From the NCBI GenBank assembly GCA_902702965.1, contig CACRXP010000225.1, forward strand, positions 508,687 through 572,686: a stretch of 64,000 nucleotides of DNA, read 5' to 3'. Source of the stretch: Spirometra erinaceieuropaei. Lineage: Eukaryota > Platyhelminthes > Cestoda > Diphyllobothriidea > Diphyllobothriidae. This document shows, in pieces, positions 20,646 through 33,330 of this stretch. The translations under genes were made by a program, and so were the position numbers. Position 1 is the stretch's first letter. Each line of letters opens with the position of its first letter. The notes beneath the pieces were generated by a model, which was not told the DNA's origin, made no database searches, and was given only the letters and a program-made list of their open reading frames with translations.

Positions 20646-23429
20646 ATAGGTTTTTTGATTTCTGACTTTCAAATGGACTCCATTGCCTAGGCTATGCCTG
20701 CAGTGAATTATTTATTGCTTTGGCAACAGAGGGAGGGGTGTGCGACCCTGTTATGAGTCCTCTAACAAATAAAAAATGTCCTTCGGTAACGTTCTTTTAG
20801 CTAGAAAATGAGGTATATTGCAGAACTTGCACGTACCTATAATCCCGAGTAACCCTCATCGCAGTGAGCTATAGTCTATGTTTAAAAGGGGGCACACAAT
20901 TAAGAGATCTCTCCATCTTAGAAAGGCTTTGCCATTAAAGCATCCGATAGGCAAATTATGATTTTATCAAATGCCCCAGATTTATGAAACCGTCCGCTGC
21001 TCTTTAAAATTACGCAATTATAAAGATAACTTTTAGTAGTACACGCAACAGTATGTACAAAACAATAAAGAAAGGATAGTCGATATAGACAAGGGAACTC
21101 GAAACGGTCACTTCTGAACCAGCAGGCACTGTTAGCCAGCCAGATCAAAATCAAGTTCTGAATATCCTCGGATTCATCGCACCTCCTCAAACTTGACGCT
21201 AGCACTTATGTCGTTGTTGAGGACATTTTAACGATGACTAACGTTTTTCACAATTATTAGCATCCTGATTATAACGGTTTTTCAACCCCAAGAGAAATGT
21301 CTTTCGAAAGAAGAAAAGGCTTGCCTCGCGTGTCAGTGAGGAAGGAAAATCACATTTTTTCTTATGGTTTGCAGGTGACCCTGTAATATCTAAACTGTTG
21401 ACCACTTCACGCGCACTTCAGCGGAGGCAGGGGGCAGTGCGATCCAACTCCGTCTAATAGTCAATGTTTTCCGCAAACTTGCTTTCAATTATTTGTGCAG
21501 CTCGCCCTAATGAATGAGCGAACTTTTATTTTTGTCTAAAATACCCAAAATATGTCGCATTTGCATTCATATGCGCCGACTGCACACAAAATTACAACGG
21601 TGGGTTCATAGCACTTGTCTCCGCTATCTGTATCCTTTGTGCCCATGAGCGCCTTTTGACATGATATTTGAGCTGAGATCGGTCCTGGTAGTTAGAATTA
21701 CGCGTTATGAGTGCTCTCATGCGCGCAGTTTTGTGACAAAGCAGAATCAAACACTGGCACCCACTTTATCCAATTAGGAAGGAAGATTGGCTCACTGGAA
21801 TAAATCTATTTTACGCCTCACGTTTCGCAGGGCTTTGTACGATCATTACCGTTTGGGCTTTAAAGCATAAAGTGAACAGGAGTACAGGCTACTTAACCTT
21901 GCGTTTATCACTTTTCTCCTCGTTTCACCTCCTTAGCCCCTTGGCTGGGGGCTGGCGACTGTGAAAACTGTTTTCATAATAAGCCATCAACTAGATGGAG
22001 GACACTAAAGTCTCGGCGAAGGTTGCTCAGCCCGGTTGCACTTTTGTTTCCCCGCTGAGAGTATCTAATCGGTTACATAAACCAGGCTTGGCCGTCTTCT
22101 TCTGTTTCCGCGAAGGCAACTGCGCAGAGCCTTTTAGGCCGGAGGAGGGTCGATATGCCCGTTGACGAGGCCGACATAAGCCTCTTGAATTTGTCGGAGT
22201 AAAGTGATTCAGATGAGATGGCTAGCATCGTGCAAATTTTGAGGGTACATTTGTCGACGAAAATGCGCAAAAGGACTAGGAGGCAGAATGTTGCAATCAT
22301 GAAAATGGTCGATATTTCCCGTAATCCATCCCCACTAAGTGGCGTGAATCATTAGTTTCGCATATACATAACACAACCCCTACCCTCTATAAAATCTATA
22401 ACTCGTGGCTAAAAACTGCTACCTCATTATAGCGATATATGAAAAGGACACAATTTTACCGTTCACTAAGGCTCTGTCCTTTACCCCAAGAAGACTTTGT
22501 GGCCTCCAGAAACTAATTTATGCGGGTGTAAGCTGATTTTATCAAAAATCATAAAATCGAAGAAACGTCTTTACGTCAGATCCATTATTGAAGAACTAAT
22601 ATAACTGACGACAAAGGAAGAAAATCCGATGTAACGACAGTATGATGAAAACGATAACAAATGCGATGTATTAGAACTTTACTGGTTGCCAGTATGCTTT
22701 TTTTAAACTGCGGCAAGTCGGGAGGTCATAGAGACCGATACGTTGTCTATGGTGGTTTTTTCTTTGCAATTATAAAGTGCAAAACCCAGTTCTTCCCGCA
22801 CTGAAACTTGCTCCCCTACTCGCTTCCGCTTTTTTTTTATTAGTGCAGGGAGATTTCGGATAAGACTGAAGCCAGAAATGTTGGAGGGAGTAAATACGTT
22901 TCACAGACGACAGGCAGAAAGTCAGACTGTGGTTTGAAATTAAGAATGTAGTGGTGCAAACTAAATTTGGATCATGCCTCCTTTGGGCGGTGAATGGGGG
23001 TTTACCCTGAAGCGTTACAGTGGCCAGGAGTGCCGTTGTAACTAAGGGCATCCTTAACGATGTCAGTGCATACCTTGCTGTTGATGGTCACCGCTGTCGT
23101 ACATAAGACCAGTCACTCTCCGAATATAGTGGCTATCCAAACCGCCAGGCGTCTCACAATTCTTGAAAGGTGCCATTGACACAGTGTGTTCTCATGGTAG
23201 GCTCTTCCCATATACAACCTCCTGGGCCGACTTCTGAACCTTGTCTAAAAATAAGACAGTATCACCTGAGAGAGAGAGGAATGCGCTTTATTTTGAAATC
23301 ATACGTTCAAATTTTTCAGCAAAAAATTGGCTCCACTCACTATGGGCAGTAAATAAGTTAACAGATTATTAAAGGGTCAAAATTAAACACAAAGAGACGA
23401 TTATTATGGGGATAGTTCAAGTCTTGGCT
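20646..23429. other. Intergenic stretch, nothing firm
   Basis: No supported gene. A very degraded hammerhead-like trace lies at 21819-21849 on the minus strand (GTAATGA ... GCGAAACGTG). Other frames are short and lack motifs. Confidence 0.35.
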
Positions 23430-24400
23430 TCTGTATTTCTGCCTCTTCGCACGTAAGATAGCGCGCTAGGAATGGCAATACGGAAGCTCGATAAGCCGAT
23501 GTGCGACAGGATATAAGTCAGAAGTTGCGGCGCATCGGGCGGGAAGACTTGGCAGACATAAGATCGGACTGTAGGGGATGGGCAACGTCATCTAGAATTC
23601 GACCAGCAAATTGCTTGACCGCATTGAAGTGTCGTTGTAAGATGGTGTCAACTAAAAAAAATATAAGAAACACCAGCAGCAGAAGAGAGCATGCGGAGGA
23701 CTCGTTTCAAAATTAAAAGATCCTTTTTTAGCAAAACAGGAAAAATGACAGGAGAACGGTATAGGATAAGAGGAATAATGCCGGCATCAATGAATCGCCA
23801 GACTAAGGGTTGAGGTGTGTGGTAGGAACGTTAACCACGTATGTAGTAAAGAAGTTTACGAACTGTAATAAATAGGGACTCAATATGGAGGGAAAATGAA
23901 AGATTTGAGGACAAAGTAATGCCGAGATACCTGAAAGAGGATACTTCGTTAGGAAGAATGTCAGAGGAATCAGGGTAAGGCGAGGGCCGCAGTCGAAAAA
24001 TACACTGAACGGATTTCGGGTTATTAATTAGGAGACCATTTTCCTCCGACCACGCTAGGACATGGTTTAGGCCATCCTTTAGAGACCGGTGTGTCTGACT
24101 TTTGAGAGGGTGTCCAACAGCCACATCGTCAGCATACCTGACCAGAAGACAGTCATTAGGGGACCTTAGATCATCAGTGTGGAGGGAGAAAAGGTGAGGG
24201 GATAGAATGGAACCTTGAAGAACACCGAAGTCATTGGGAAGGGTCGAAGATTTCCGCTTGCCAGATTGGACAAATTGGGTGCGGAAGGTAAAATAATCGC
24301 TCAGCCAAGAGACGACCCAGCCTGGAAAGCCACATGCGGAGGTTTTGGAAAGGAGAAGAGGGCGCGGGACGGTATTGAAATGTAAATGTAAATGGTCTTC
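23430..24400 (-). mobile_element. CR1-like reverse transcriptase relic, 3' half of a LINE
   Basis: The minus strand encodes the RT palm and thumb: FNTVPRPLLLSKTSACGFPG, WLSDYFTFRTQFV, GVLQGSILSPHLFSLHTDDL, catalytic LVRYADDVAVG, SVQCIFRLR and FRYLGITLSSNLSFS. A stop near 23830 ends the 190-residue frame. Homology continues past it (RSYHTPQPLVWRFIDAG), then after a frameshift into the C-terminal domain ILQRHFNAVKQFAGRILDDV, HPLQSDLMSAKSSRPMRRNF, a stop, and SCRTSAYRASVLPFLARYL, ending near 23440. The 5' half is missing; the break near 24380 falls in a TTACAT repeat. An inactive fossil. Confidence 0.88.
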
Positions 24401-24853
24401 CAAAATGAAAGTCTGTGATCAACGCTTTCTTGAGCAAACAAAAAACTTTCTCTCGTAATTTCCCCACACAAAACGGCTTTGTCGAGGGTTTTCGCTAGTG
24501 GATGTTAAATTCTTCCCTCCTTTTGTTAATTATGCGCAAGAAAAACATTGACGGTGTTCCTTGTGAATACTCTTAAGGAGAATATGGTGCTACTTTTGGT
24601 GCTCAACGAATGAAATCGTCGTGTTGCTTACTTAGGGACCGTCTTGGCCTATCTTGCTTAGGTCTAGGCACTGCTTTATTGTTACCAAACCTCACAGAGT
24701 GGCCTGAGTAATGTTTGGCCGCCAATTTCGGTATGCGCCCAATGTCACCCTGCGATAGGAATAGTTCTGACACCGTTGTTGCACGGCATGCCACAGAAAT
24801 GTGGCAGTATGTCGCGGGTAATCAACATGTATTTGTTCGTGCCAACTAATCAT

Positions 24854-24925
24854 TGTGGTGGTGGTGGTGGTGGTGGTGGTGGTGGTGGTGGTGGTGGTGG
24901 TGGTGGTGGTGGTGGTGGTGGTGGT
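24854..24925 (+). repeat. GGT microsatellite
   Basis: About 24 GGT units followed by a short AGT tract to about 24945. Gly- and Thr-rich open frames across it are artefacts. Confidence 0.95.
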
Positions 24926-24945
24926 ATAAGTAGTAGTAGTAGTTG

Positions 24946-26680
24946 TTGTGGTAGTAAAAATGCCATCAAACAACTTTATAACTGTAATTTATTGCGTAAA
25001 AGTCACCAGCTTACAAAATATAACTTCTAAAGCTTAATCTGCTCCCTTTTTCTCGATAACAGTGAGATTTAGCAGGCATGATCCCACCGAATTTTCATAA
25101 ACGCAAGACCCCATTTTCCGCTCCTATAAGAGGTTTGCTTAAAAACATCCGTGTTTGCGTCAATGTCTTTTAATATCATAATGTGTAAGAAAACGATTTG
25201 ACATATGATCCTAAATAACGTAGACAGTTACCGGGCTCTCAGAAAATGTCCGACTATGCGTAAGGTCGGTTTGTTTTCTCTTTAATAAAAGAGATCTTAA
25301 ATGGATTCGTCTCTAGTAAAAGGCCTTCTGCTCCTCAAATCAGCTCAATAATCATAAAACCTTACCGAATATGTGCGGTAGTACCCTCTTAAATGCCTAG
25401 CACAAATTCTCATTCGTTAGGATATCTACTGCATATTTCGGCTGTGAGAATGAAATTTTAAAGTGTTTTATACATGTCTGCATAGCGTTTTCAAATGCCT
25501 TTCATGCGATCAAGTGGTGGAGGATGGCACAGTGAATCAACAACATGATTTACTCATTCAGAACAAAGTGCGTCTTATTTCTGGCATGAAATCAACTACA
25601 ATTCTGGTTTATATAGACTTGATTGCTGATAGGCTTTATGACTATCAGCTGGTTTTTACGACAGAACGACAAAAGTAAGGATAGAAAGGGGTGTAAAAAA
25701 TATCCAAAACCAAGAGTAGTATGGACCTTTAAACTTCTATCGTTTATATCAGATGAAAGTTAGTTGTCTGCCGACTGAGGTATGTAGGAAGGGGGGGCGA
25801 AGTTCTTTGTCTCTCAGCCCATCGATAATCAGTGGTCAGGGTTGTTTACTGCCTTATAAGCCCCTAATTACAGACTCCTGTGACAAGGATAAAAATGGGA
25901 CTAGACTAAACAGTATAATGGCTTTTAATCAGATAAGATGGAGCACTGGTCGGCCTCATTTACTACTGGACTTTGAGGTCTGCAGGTACTTTTAAGGCCA
26001 GCACGCCTAAATGATTTCAGCCTCCTAGTGCGATAATAAGCTCCAGTAAATTGCTCGTAAAGTGCACTTTGGATGCCGCATCAGAACGGCCCGATAACTA
26101 CGCACCAGATGTTCGCTGCCTGAAGTTATTGCTTTAAAGGAAGCACTTGGATTTGTGTAAGCTATGGTACGGACGTGGGGCACAGAGCACACGAATGCGA
26201 TATTCTAGGCGAGAGAGAGATTTTGAATACTTGCACATGCAGCACCAGCTAGCGTGAATTCCCAGCTTTGGAATTTCGGATTTCCGAAAAGGTTTTCCTG
26301 TGGTTCCCACAGCGTGGAGTATCGGGCATGTCTGAGGGCTAAAGAAGTTATTCGTTGAATGGTTAGTGGTTTTTTTGCAAAACTCTTATAAGGAACAGAA
26401 TTCCCGGTTTTCATCCCTCGCTGTTTAACGTTCCCGACAAAAAATCCTCCCGTTTTTTGAGCTTAAGTCGGACCACAATGATTATTCCTGCTTATGTAGA
26501 ATCGTTGGGGAGGCATAACACAAATCGTCACGAATCAGCCGCAACCCAAAGAGACACAACACTGAAACCCCAAAACAGAACTGAGAGCCATACTGTGCTC
26601 AGCAGTCAGACAATATCCATAAATAAAACTATCACGTGATTTTGAGTATTCCCAATCTCCGATGTGGGATACTGAGATAG
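24946..26680. other. Intergenic stretch, nothing recognised
   Basis: AT-rich with only short motif-free frames. Confidence 0.4.
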
Positions 26681-26815
26681 ATGTGCGTTCGCTGGTCGTT
26701 CTTACGGAACCCACTCGTTCCATTGTGCCGTAGGGCTCTCTCTCGAGCCCAACCAGCAGCCGGACAGCGGTGCACACTATTGGCAGTATGCCATTACCGA
26801 CAAAGACAAGAGTGT
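26681..26815 (-). repeat. SINE body, inverted copy
   Basis: Minus strand carries the 3' half of the SINE: CTCTTGTCTTTGTCGGTAATG, GGCTGCTGGTTGGGCTCGAG, GAGAGAGCCCTACGGCAC, and GAACGAGTGGGTTCCGTAAG. It meets the plus-strand copy at about 26813. Confidence 0.7.
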
Positions 26816-27125
26816 TCCACACTTTGGGGTCGGATATGACAAACTGACGACGGCCAATGAGCCAGAAATGGCCACTACAGTCTCTCTTGTCTTGGTCGGT
26901 AGTAAAATTCTGCCTATATCATGCGCCGCTATGCGGCTGCTGGTTAAACTCGAGAGAGAGAGAGAGAGAGCCCGTAAGGCACAACGGAACAAGTGAGTTC
27001 CGTAAGAACGGTCGGGGATCCCTCCTCTACCATTGTACATTCCCGACCGAAACTGACAGGACAACGGGCCCGTGACCCAGTGGTTAGAGACTTATACCCA
27101 ATGTAGGTCAACACGAATCGTAGCT
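26812..27125 (+). repeat. SINE body plus degenerate tRNA-like head of a next unit
   Basis: Begins TGTTCCACACTTTGGGGT, then GCCAGAAATGGCCACTACAG, CTCTTGTCTTGGTCGG, GGCTGCTGGTTAAACTCGAG, an expanded GA tract, CCGTAAGGCACAACGGAAC and CATTCCCGACCG-like sequence. At 27068 a decayed A box GTGACCCAGTGGTTAGAG starts the next head, suggesting that units can be linked in tandem. Confidence 0.7.
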
Positions 27126-27439
27126 GCCCCATTTACTCCAGTCACAGGCTTCCATGGACGCGCACGCATGGTACAAACTCTGATTTAGATAATAGTTAGA
27201 ATGTTTTGAAAGTTCTCATGGAAGGATTCAGTGAGACTAGTTGGCGAGCATATTTCTGCCTTCGCCTAATTGGCATTAGGGCACATATGGAAGCACATGA
27301 TGGATAAGAGAAATTAATTAAAGTCCGTCTTTTCAAACAAGTGGAGTGTGAGAATATGAGGAGGGAGTACCAAGAGGTGGGGAGGAAAGCCGCAGAGAAT
27401 GGCTTGCACGGGACTTGCACGAGGTACTTCTACGCGTAA
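27126..27439. other. Intergenic stretch, nothing recognised
   Basis: No motif-bearing frame or repeat recognised. Confidence 0.4.
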
Positions 27440-27600
27440 ACTGGTGGCAGTCGCTTCTGTTGTTGCCGGCAGACGCTGACCCAGTGACTTAGGATGGTTC
27501 AGTGGGACCTTGTAAACCACACGGACGGCTCTGTGGGGGTGCACACGATACCCGAAATCAACAATATGCGTTAGAATGGCGCTGTTTACTCTCCTAAAAA
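27440..27600 (+). repeat. Unnamed dispersed repeat, copy 1
   Basis: Shares with 38655-38790 the block GACGCTGACCCAGTG / TCGCTGGCCCAGGG, GTGGGACC, and then CCCGAAATCAACAATATG followed by GAATRGC.CTGTTTA. Orientation is the same at both places. Family unknown. Confidence 0.55.
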
Positions 27601-29090
27601 AGATGTGATTGCTTGACCGAGAATTGTTCCGACACCTACTTCAAACACAGCATCAGAAGCAGCCACAGTTAAGGCGGATGGAAGCACAAGGAGTGCTGTA
27701 CTCACAGGATGTAGGTAACATGCCTACCATAAGTAGCGAGTCCTGCATTCATCAGCGATAGTCGTACTCGGTGTAAACATGACTGATCGCTCGCTCGCAT
27801 CGATCGAATGGAAATGCGATTAAAATTCCTCCTTCATCCACCACATCGCATTCTTATCAAATGCTTCCTGCAGTCTGTCTGTTCGTTTGTACCAGAAACT
27901 TAAAAATTAATTGACTGTATTGTTGAATCAAATATTCGAATTTCCCCCGCCGCAATGTACTCATAGTGGTGTCCGTGAGAAGCCAAACAACTGCCTCGAT
28001 ACCCGCCAAAATCTATCGACTACGATTTCTGATATACAAAAACTGCTGGTTGAGTTAAATTTAAGGCAGGATGATTAAACGGTATCGTACCCTTTAGGAA
28101 CATTCAAATACTCTCGGCTTTCCTAAGAGTAACATAGTTTGCGGAATCACCGCCTGTCAGTGCTCCATACCGGATATCCAGGAGAGTTTATGAATCGATT
28201 GGGTTTTTTGATTATTCTTGCCCCAACATTGAAGCTTAACTGTGGGTGTGAGGCCGAAAGAGAGACACTATAGAAAGATCCTTTTAAATCGCAAAGATGG
28301 CTCCTGATCCTTTTTCGCTTGTGGCCAACTGCGAGTACTTAACGGTTTTCGAAAGCCCTTCGGGATTTGAGGTACTCCGATGACAACGAGGCGTCTGTTA
28401 GGGGTCAAATGTTTATGATGACACCTTGCAGAAAGTTAAGGCATCCCGCTGGAGAAAACGTTGGTGCCGTCGCCGTGAAAAAAGGCTAGTCGCCTGCCGT
28501 CTCCGACTAGTACTGCAAGCCAGAGAGAGGCTGGCGGTTGAGTCCGGAGGCGCGACAAGACACCCCTATCGGTATAAATTGAGGAGGGATTCCTGTCGCG
28601 GATGAAAGAACACGCATTGGCGGCGAAGGGCGATGACGTCAACCGGCAGGTTATGGCGTCAGTAGACGCCATTACGGCGCACACGCATATTCGACAAGTT
28701 CGAAGTTCTTACGCGAAGCAGCACTCATATGAGTCACTCAGTGTGTTAGGGCACGCGAATAAGAACTCCTCCCGCATTACAGGTAGCTTTGCAATAATTT
28801 CTAGGGATTAGGACCAAGGCTGGTGTTAGGGCTAGGATTTTTGCCAACGGTATTAGAGAAGTACCAGACTTTACAGTCGGTAGACTGTGGATCGTGTCTT
28901 ACGTGACTGCTGATAAGGGTAGTTTTACGGGTGGGCCAGCACACTAGACAGTAAGCTGACGAAATTCAGGAAAACACAGCAATCATCTGGATTTCTCCAG
29001 AAATACTTATCGCACGCTTTCGTACGACAACGTAAATGAGCGCGGTTATTAAAAATAAACAAAAAGTAAACAAAGAAAAGTAAAGGAGTT
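27601..29090. other. Intergenic stretch, nothing recognised
   Basis: Contains a GC-rich patch at 28440-28690 with short opposing frames but no motif. Confidence 0.4.
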
Positions 29091-29094
29091 TGAG

Positions 29095-29803
29095 TGGTGG
29101 TGGTGGTGGTGGTGATGATGGTGGTGGTGGNNNNNNNNNNNNNNNNNNNNNNNNNNNNNNNNNNNNNNNNNNNNNNNNNNNNNNNNNNNNNNNNNNNNNN
29201 NNNNNNNNNNNNNNNNNNNNNNNNNNNNNNNNNNNNNNNNNNNNNNNNNNNNNNNNNNNNNNNNNNNNNNNNNNNNNNNNNNNNNNNNNNNNNNNNNNNN
29301 NNNNNNNNNNNNNNNNNNNNNNNNNNNNNNNNNNNNNNNNNNNNNNNNNNNNNNNNNNNNNNNNNNNNNNNNNNNNNNNNNNNNNNNNNNNNNNNNNNNN
29401 NNNNNNNNNNNNNNNNNNNNNNNNNNNNNNNNNNNNNNNNNNNNNNNNNNNNNNNNNNNNNNNNNNNNNNNNNNNNNNNNNNNNNNNNNNNNNNNNNNNN
29501 NNNNNNNNNNNNNNNNNNNNNNNNNNNNNNNNNNNNNNNNNNNNNNNNNNNNNNNNNNNNNNNNNNNNNNNNNNNNNNNNNNNNNNNNNNNNNNNNNNNN
29601 NNNNNNNNNNNNNNNNNNNNNNNNNNNNNNNNNNNNNNNNNNNNNNNNNNNNNNNNNNNNNNNNNNNNNNNNNNNNNNNNNNNNNNNNNNNNNNNNNNNN
29701 NNNNNNNNNNNNNNNNNNNNNNNNNNNNNNNNNNNNNNNNNNNNNNNNNNNNNNNNNNNNNNNNNNNNNNNNNNNNNNNNNNNNNNNNNNNGGTGGTGGT
29801 GGT
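29095..29803 (+). repeat. GGT microsatellite containing an assembly gap
   Basis: GGT/GAT units at 29095-29130 and GGT units at 29792-29803 flank 661 undetermined bases (29131-29791). The gap is therefore most likely an unresolved longer GGT array; the gap length may be an estimate. Open frames through it are meaningless. Confidence 0.9.
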
Positions 29804-30187
29804 TTAAAGTCATGCCAAGTGATTGTCATTGGCAGTGAAATGTCTGCAAATGGATGCCAAGATAAAAACCCATTTGACGCGATCCGCAGTCTGCTGTCCG
29901 TCAGGTGGGGTCCTGTTCCATACCGTCGCCGGATTTTTAGCTTTAGGTTCAGAGTCAGGGCCAATATTAGAGTCCAAGTTGGGATACTCAAATAGGTAAT
30001 CCACGGAATTTAGCATAAAAAAGGATGAGGGACCTACTTCTGCCCCTGTCCATCCCAAATTTCTCCGCTCGTGATCTCCCGTGAAGTGAAAAACTCAGCC
30101 ACCCGCCTCAGGGTCTTGCAGTACCAAGAAATTGTTTGCACTGGGTAGGTACTCGCACGGTGTGTGTGTGTGTGTGCATGTGTGTTG
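29804..30187. other. Intergenic stretch with a GT microsatellite
   Basis: A segment at 29881-29910 resembles 12184-12215. A GT dinucleotide repeat occupies about 30160-30186. No gene recognised. Confidence 0.4.
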
Positions 30188-30316
30188 ATGAAAACTACTC
30201 GGGATGGGGCAACGACTCAGGCAGTAAGCAACGAGGATGATGAAGAATCGGGAAGAAGCAGTCGCGCCAGCTATAAACGTCGGAATATCATTGACCTGCA
30301 GACGGTATCTCAGAAA
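30188..30316 (+). CDS. Possible coding exon (hypothetical, partial)
   Basis: An ATG at 30188 opens a 43-codon frame rich in charged residues (SNEDDEESGRSSRASYKRR, then NIIDLQTVSQK). It runs straight into a consensus 5' splice site, AAA|GTAAGT, at 30316/30317. No conserved family is recognised, no partner exon was found, and a GT repeat abuts the start. A second frame is also open for about 20 codons. The splice signal and composition make it worth listing, no more. Confidence 0.25.
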
Positions 30317-32029
30317 GTAAGTGTGTGTGTCTGCGCAATAATTAGGCGTGCCCGGGGCCCTCCCATATTTCCTGTGGACTATGCTAGGTCTCAGTGGGTT
30401 TCGAATGATTTGGCAAAGGAGGTTTTTGTACTAACCACAGGGTTGACTTCAACGTAGCGATTGCCACGAGCTTACCTTTTCGCCTGTGTCAGTGGCTTGC
30501 TGTGTCCGTAGCCTTTAAAATACAAGATACGAGTTCCACAGGCTTGCTGCACAAGTTGAGGTCGGCTGCTCTTCACCGGCTGTGCGCTGCATCTGCTCCA
30601 GATGGCGGCCTCTATTTAGCATTTCACATTTTGGCGGTTCTACACGTCAGTAATCAGGTCCTTTTCCACGGTCACATCGAATGCACACATGACGTTGAAA
30701 GTTTGACCAAATGTTCCAAAGTTCTGTGGCGTTCCCTGATGCCTATTGTGTTACTATCTCGGTCTCAATTAAGATTCTGCGCTAGAACATGTGAACAGGC
30801 ATTCCCCATTTGAGAGATGGCCATGTGCCAAATTCCTGGGCGGTGCGTACTTCCGTCTCGTAGCCCTTACCCCAAAAACTAAACCTATCCCCCTCCTTAA
30901 AATTAAGCGCAAAAGGAGGTGCGTATTCTCATGGCATGCCCATTCTTATGCGGCGTTGGCGTCAAGGGAGACTGATATCGATTTAACGTAAAGCCCGGTT
31001 TGATTGTTTTGTAATGTTGTGTTACTTGCACTTAGAATGGTGCTTTCATAATTTAATTATTATATTCACCACTACATAGCCTGCCTTCGAGGGACTTTTC
31101 TGGTGGCGAGGCACTGCCTGGGCTCTGATGTACTGCGACCCGCAGAGTGAGGGCGTGTGAGGAGGAGAGTATGAGTATATATTCGGTCTTAGAGGTGTGT
31201 CATGAAATGACTCTCTGAGAAAAAAATAAATGACTAAGCCAAAACTCACAGGCGCCATCGTCTCGCCTTGAGTTCGCTCAGACCGCGTTTGTCTGGCACC
31301 CGGTAAATGATTCCCCATTCGGTATTCCTGCCACGAGGCGTCACAGGCGTCTTATCAGGGAGACCGTAGATATTGGCGTGCATCCAAGACTATGTGAAAG
31401 CACCCGGTGTCATCCAGGTATAGCCAGATCTACAGGTCACGACCCTGCATGAACTAAAAATTAAAATGTTTTTTGGTGAACCGTCTTAAAATAAATCGTG
31501 CCCGACAGCTCAGAAAGCACCTAGGGTATAAATTTTAACAGTCGCAAACGGGCACTCCACGCTATTTTAAAGTTTTTTTCCATCGACCGTCTCTTGCTTC
31601 ATCTCCCCTGTCTGGTTTCATGATTTAATTACATTTAATGCAATTTTAACCGATACGTCGATTGTTATGTCAACTCTACACCTCCTTTCAGCAGATGTTG
31701 CTCGATAAACCTGATAATGCCCAAAATTAAGTAGGCAGCGTCTCTTAAAGGCTTTACTTTAGTCAAACAAACTTCCTGTGCAGGTGAACAAACACATTAA
31801 AATAAAAAACTATACATAATTTCGAAAGACAAAACGCTTGTTTTATTTATCAAAGACAGTTGGATGCAAAAAATGTTTGAAACTACTGAACAGACTCTTT
31901 GGAAATAGGAAAAATAATACTATATATGGATCAAAATTATTTTGATGATTGTGAGTTATTTCCACCCACTTATTTGGTAACACAAACGTGGGATGTCGGA
32001 TATGCACAGGAGTGCAGGCAATACTAAGC
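30317..32029. other. Intergenic stretch, nothing recognised
   Basis: AT-rich from 31 kb onward. Frames of up to about 100 residues lack motifs. Confidence 0.4.
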
Positions 32030-33330
32030 CGCATCTCCGTAGAAAACGAGGCGTTTTTCGAAGTTTGGAAGCAACCACGATTGATAATTATTCTGCCTTA
32101 TCATATTGACACAATCCTGAAACGCTCGGCGCCTCGGTGAGATAAAGGATGGTTGCTGTCGAAGTGTAGGATCTGTCTCGTGTCGGTGGATTTTCGGAAT
32201 GCTGTAGTTTGCGGTTATCCAGTTGTGCACCGGCGCACAAGTACATCTTAAAATGGATATCCGGAAAAATCGAGTTCAGTAGTTCCTTAAGGTGCTCAAT
32301 TTTAGTTGTTTTGACAACGACGAAGGCGTCATCGTCATAGCGGGCCCCGAACTTTGGTTGACACTTGTTGAACACCTAGTGCGCTACCGTTGAAGAACTA
32401 CTTCAGCGATTAGTCCTGATAGAGTGGAGCCCATAGGAGTGCTTTTTTTTATTGGTAAATCTGCCAACCGGAGGTGAAATAGATCTTGAGGCAGTATCGT
32501 AGAAGCTCAAGCAGATGCTCAGACTTCAGGGGCTTATCTCTCTCCTCATAACGCTCTGCCGGTAGTTGGTCCAAAACGTCCATCGCTAGTTGCTGTGGAA
32601 TGGAGATAAAGAGCAAAACGACATCAAAGAATACCATGAATTCGGCTCGTTTTAACTTCAGATGATATCTGCGTTTGAGGAATTGATTCGCAGATACTAC
32701 TGTTGTTGGTGTGCCTTTGGCTAAAAAAATTAAGACGACCGAAAATCCGTTTTGCCAGACCGTACATCGGAGTGCCATGAAAGGGATACGATTGGCCTGA
32801 GTGGAACATTTGTCTTGTGTACCTTCGGTAGACCGTAAAAACGAGCCGTGACGGTGCCAGTGGATTTTATGGAGAATCAGTCGTTGGGTGTAATCGTCCC
32901 CTTGGCCCTGAGATTTCTTGGACTTTTGTTTGTCCGAGTGACTAGATTTTTCATTTCGCTGGCACGGCATTGTTTGTAGGAATGCTGGTCTTCCAGTAAG
33001 TCCTGTACCTTATTCTGGTAATCCGCTTTGTCCAGCACATCTGTTGAACATGTCCTTGTTTGCTTTTAGGCTTTTCAGGGTTTGCCGTTCCACATTGCTA
33101 AGAGTTTCTCACCTCTTGTGCCGCGTAAGCATCGAGGAGGTTTAATGACGGATCAAATCTTTCGTGCCTTCTGACGACTCTGTTAACTGAAGAACAGATT
33201 CTAAGGCGGCAATAAAGTCTGTGCCGCTGTGTTAAAAGTGGCTCCGCGTTCAAGGACTGCGAGTTGTGTGTTCGTGCAGGGTTTAGATGAAAGGTTGCGG
33301 ACAAGGACGCCCGACGAGTTGTCGGAGCCG
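32030..33330 (-). mobile_element. Decayed Penelope-like retroelement (reverse transcriptase)
   Basis: Penelope-like elements encode a telomerase-related RT, usually with a GIY-YIG nuclease after it. Minus strand: VRNLSSKPCTNTQLAVLERG near 33300 matches the N-terminal region of these proteins. HGTPMYGLAKRIFGRL lies near 32750. Motif A is AEFMVFFDVVLLFISIPQ near 32630, then KSEHLLELLRYCLKIYFTS. Motif B is TPMGSTLSGLIAEVVLQR near 32420, in another frame, and motif C is ARYDDDAFVVVKTTKIEHL near 32335 (YDDD for the usual YxDD), followed by LLNSIFPDIHFKM. At least three frame changes and several stops break it. No GIY-YIG domain and no terminal repeat with hammerhead can be seen next to it. Inactive. 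Confidence 0.88.

Noticed and set aside
21819..21849. Hammerhead-like GTAATGA ... GCGAAACGTG on the minus strand
   Set aside because: Only GAAACGT is kept; too weak without genome-wide comparison.
29090..29995. 300-residue frames through the undetermined bases
   Set aside because: They consist mostly of unknown residues; an assembly gap cannot support a gene.
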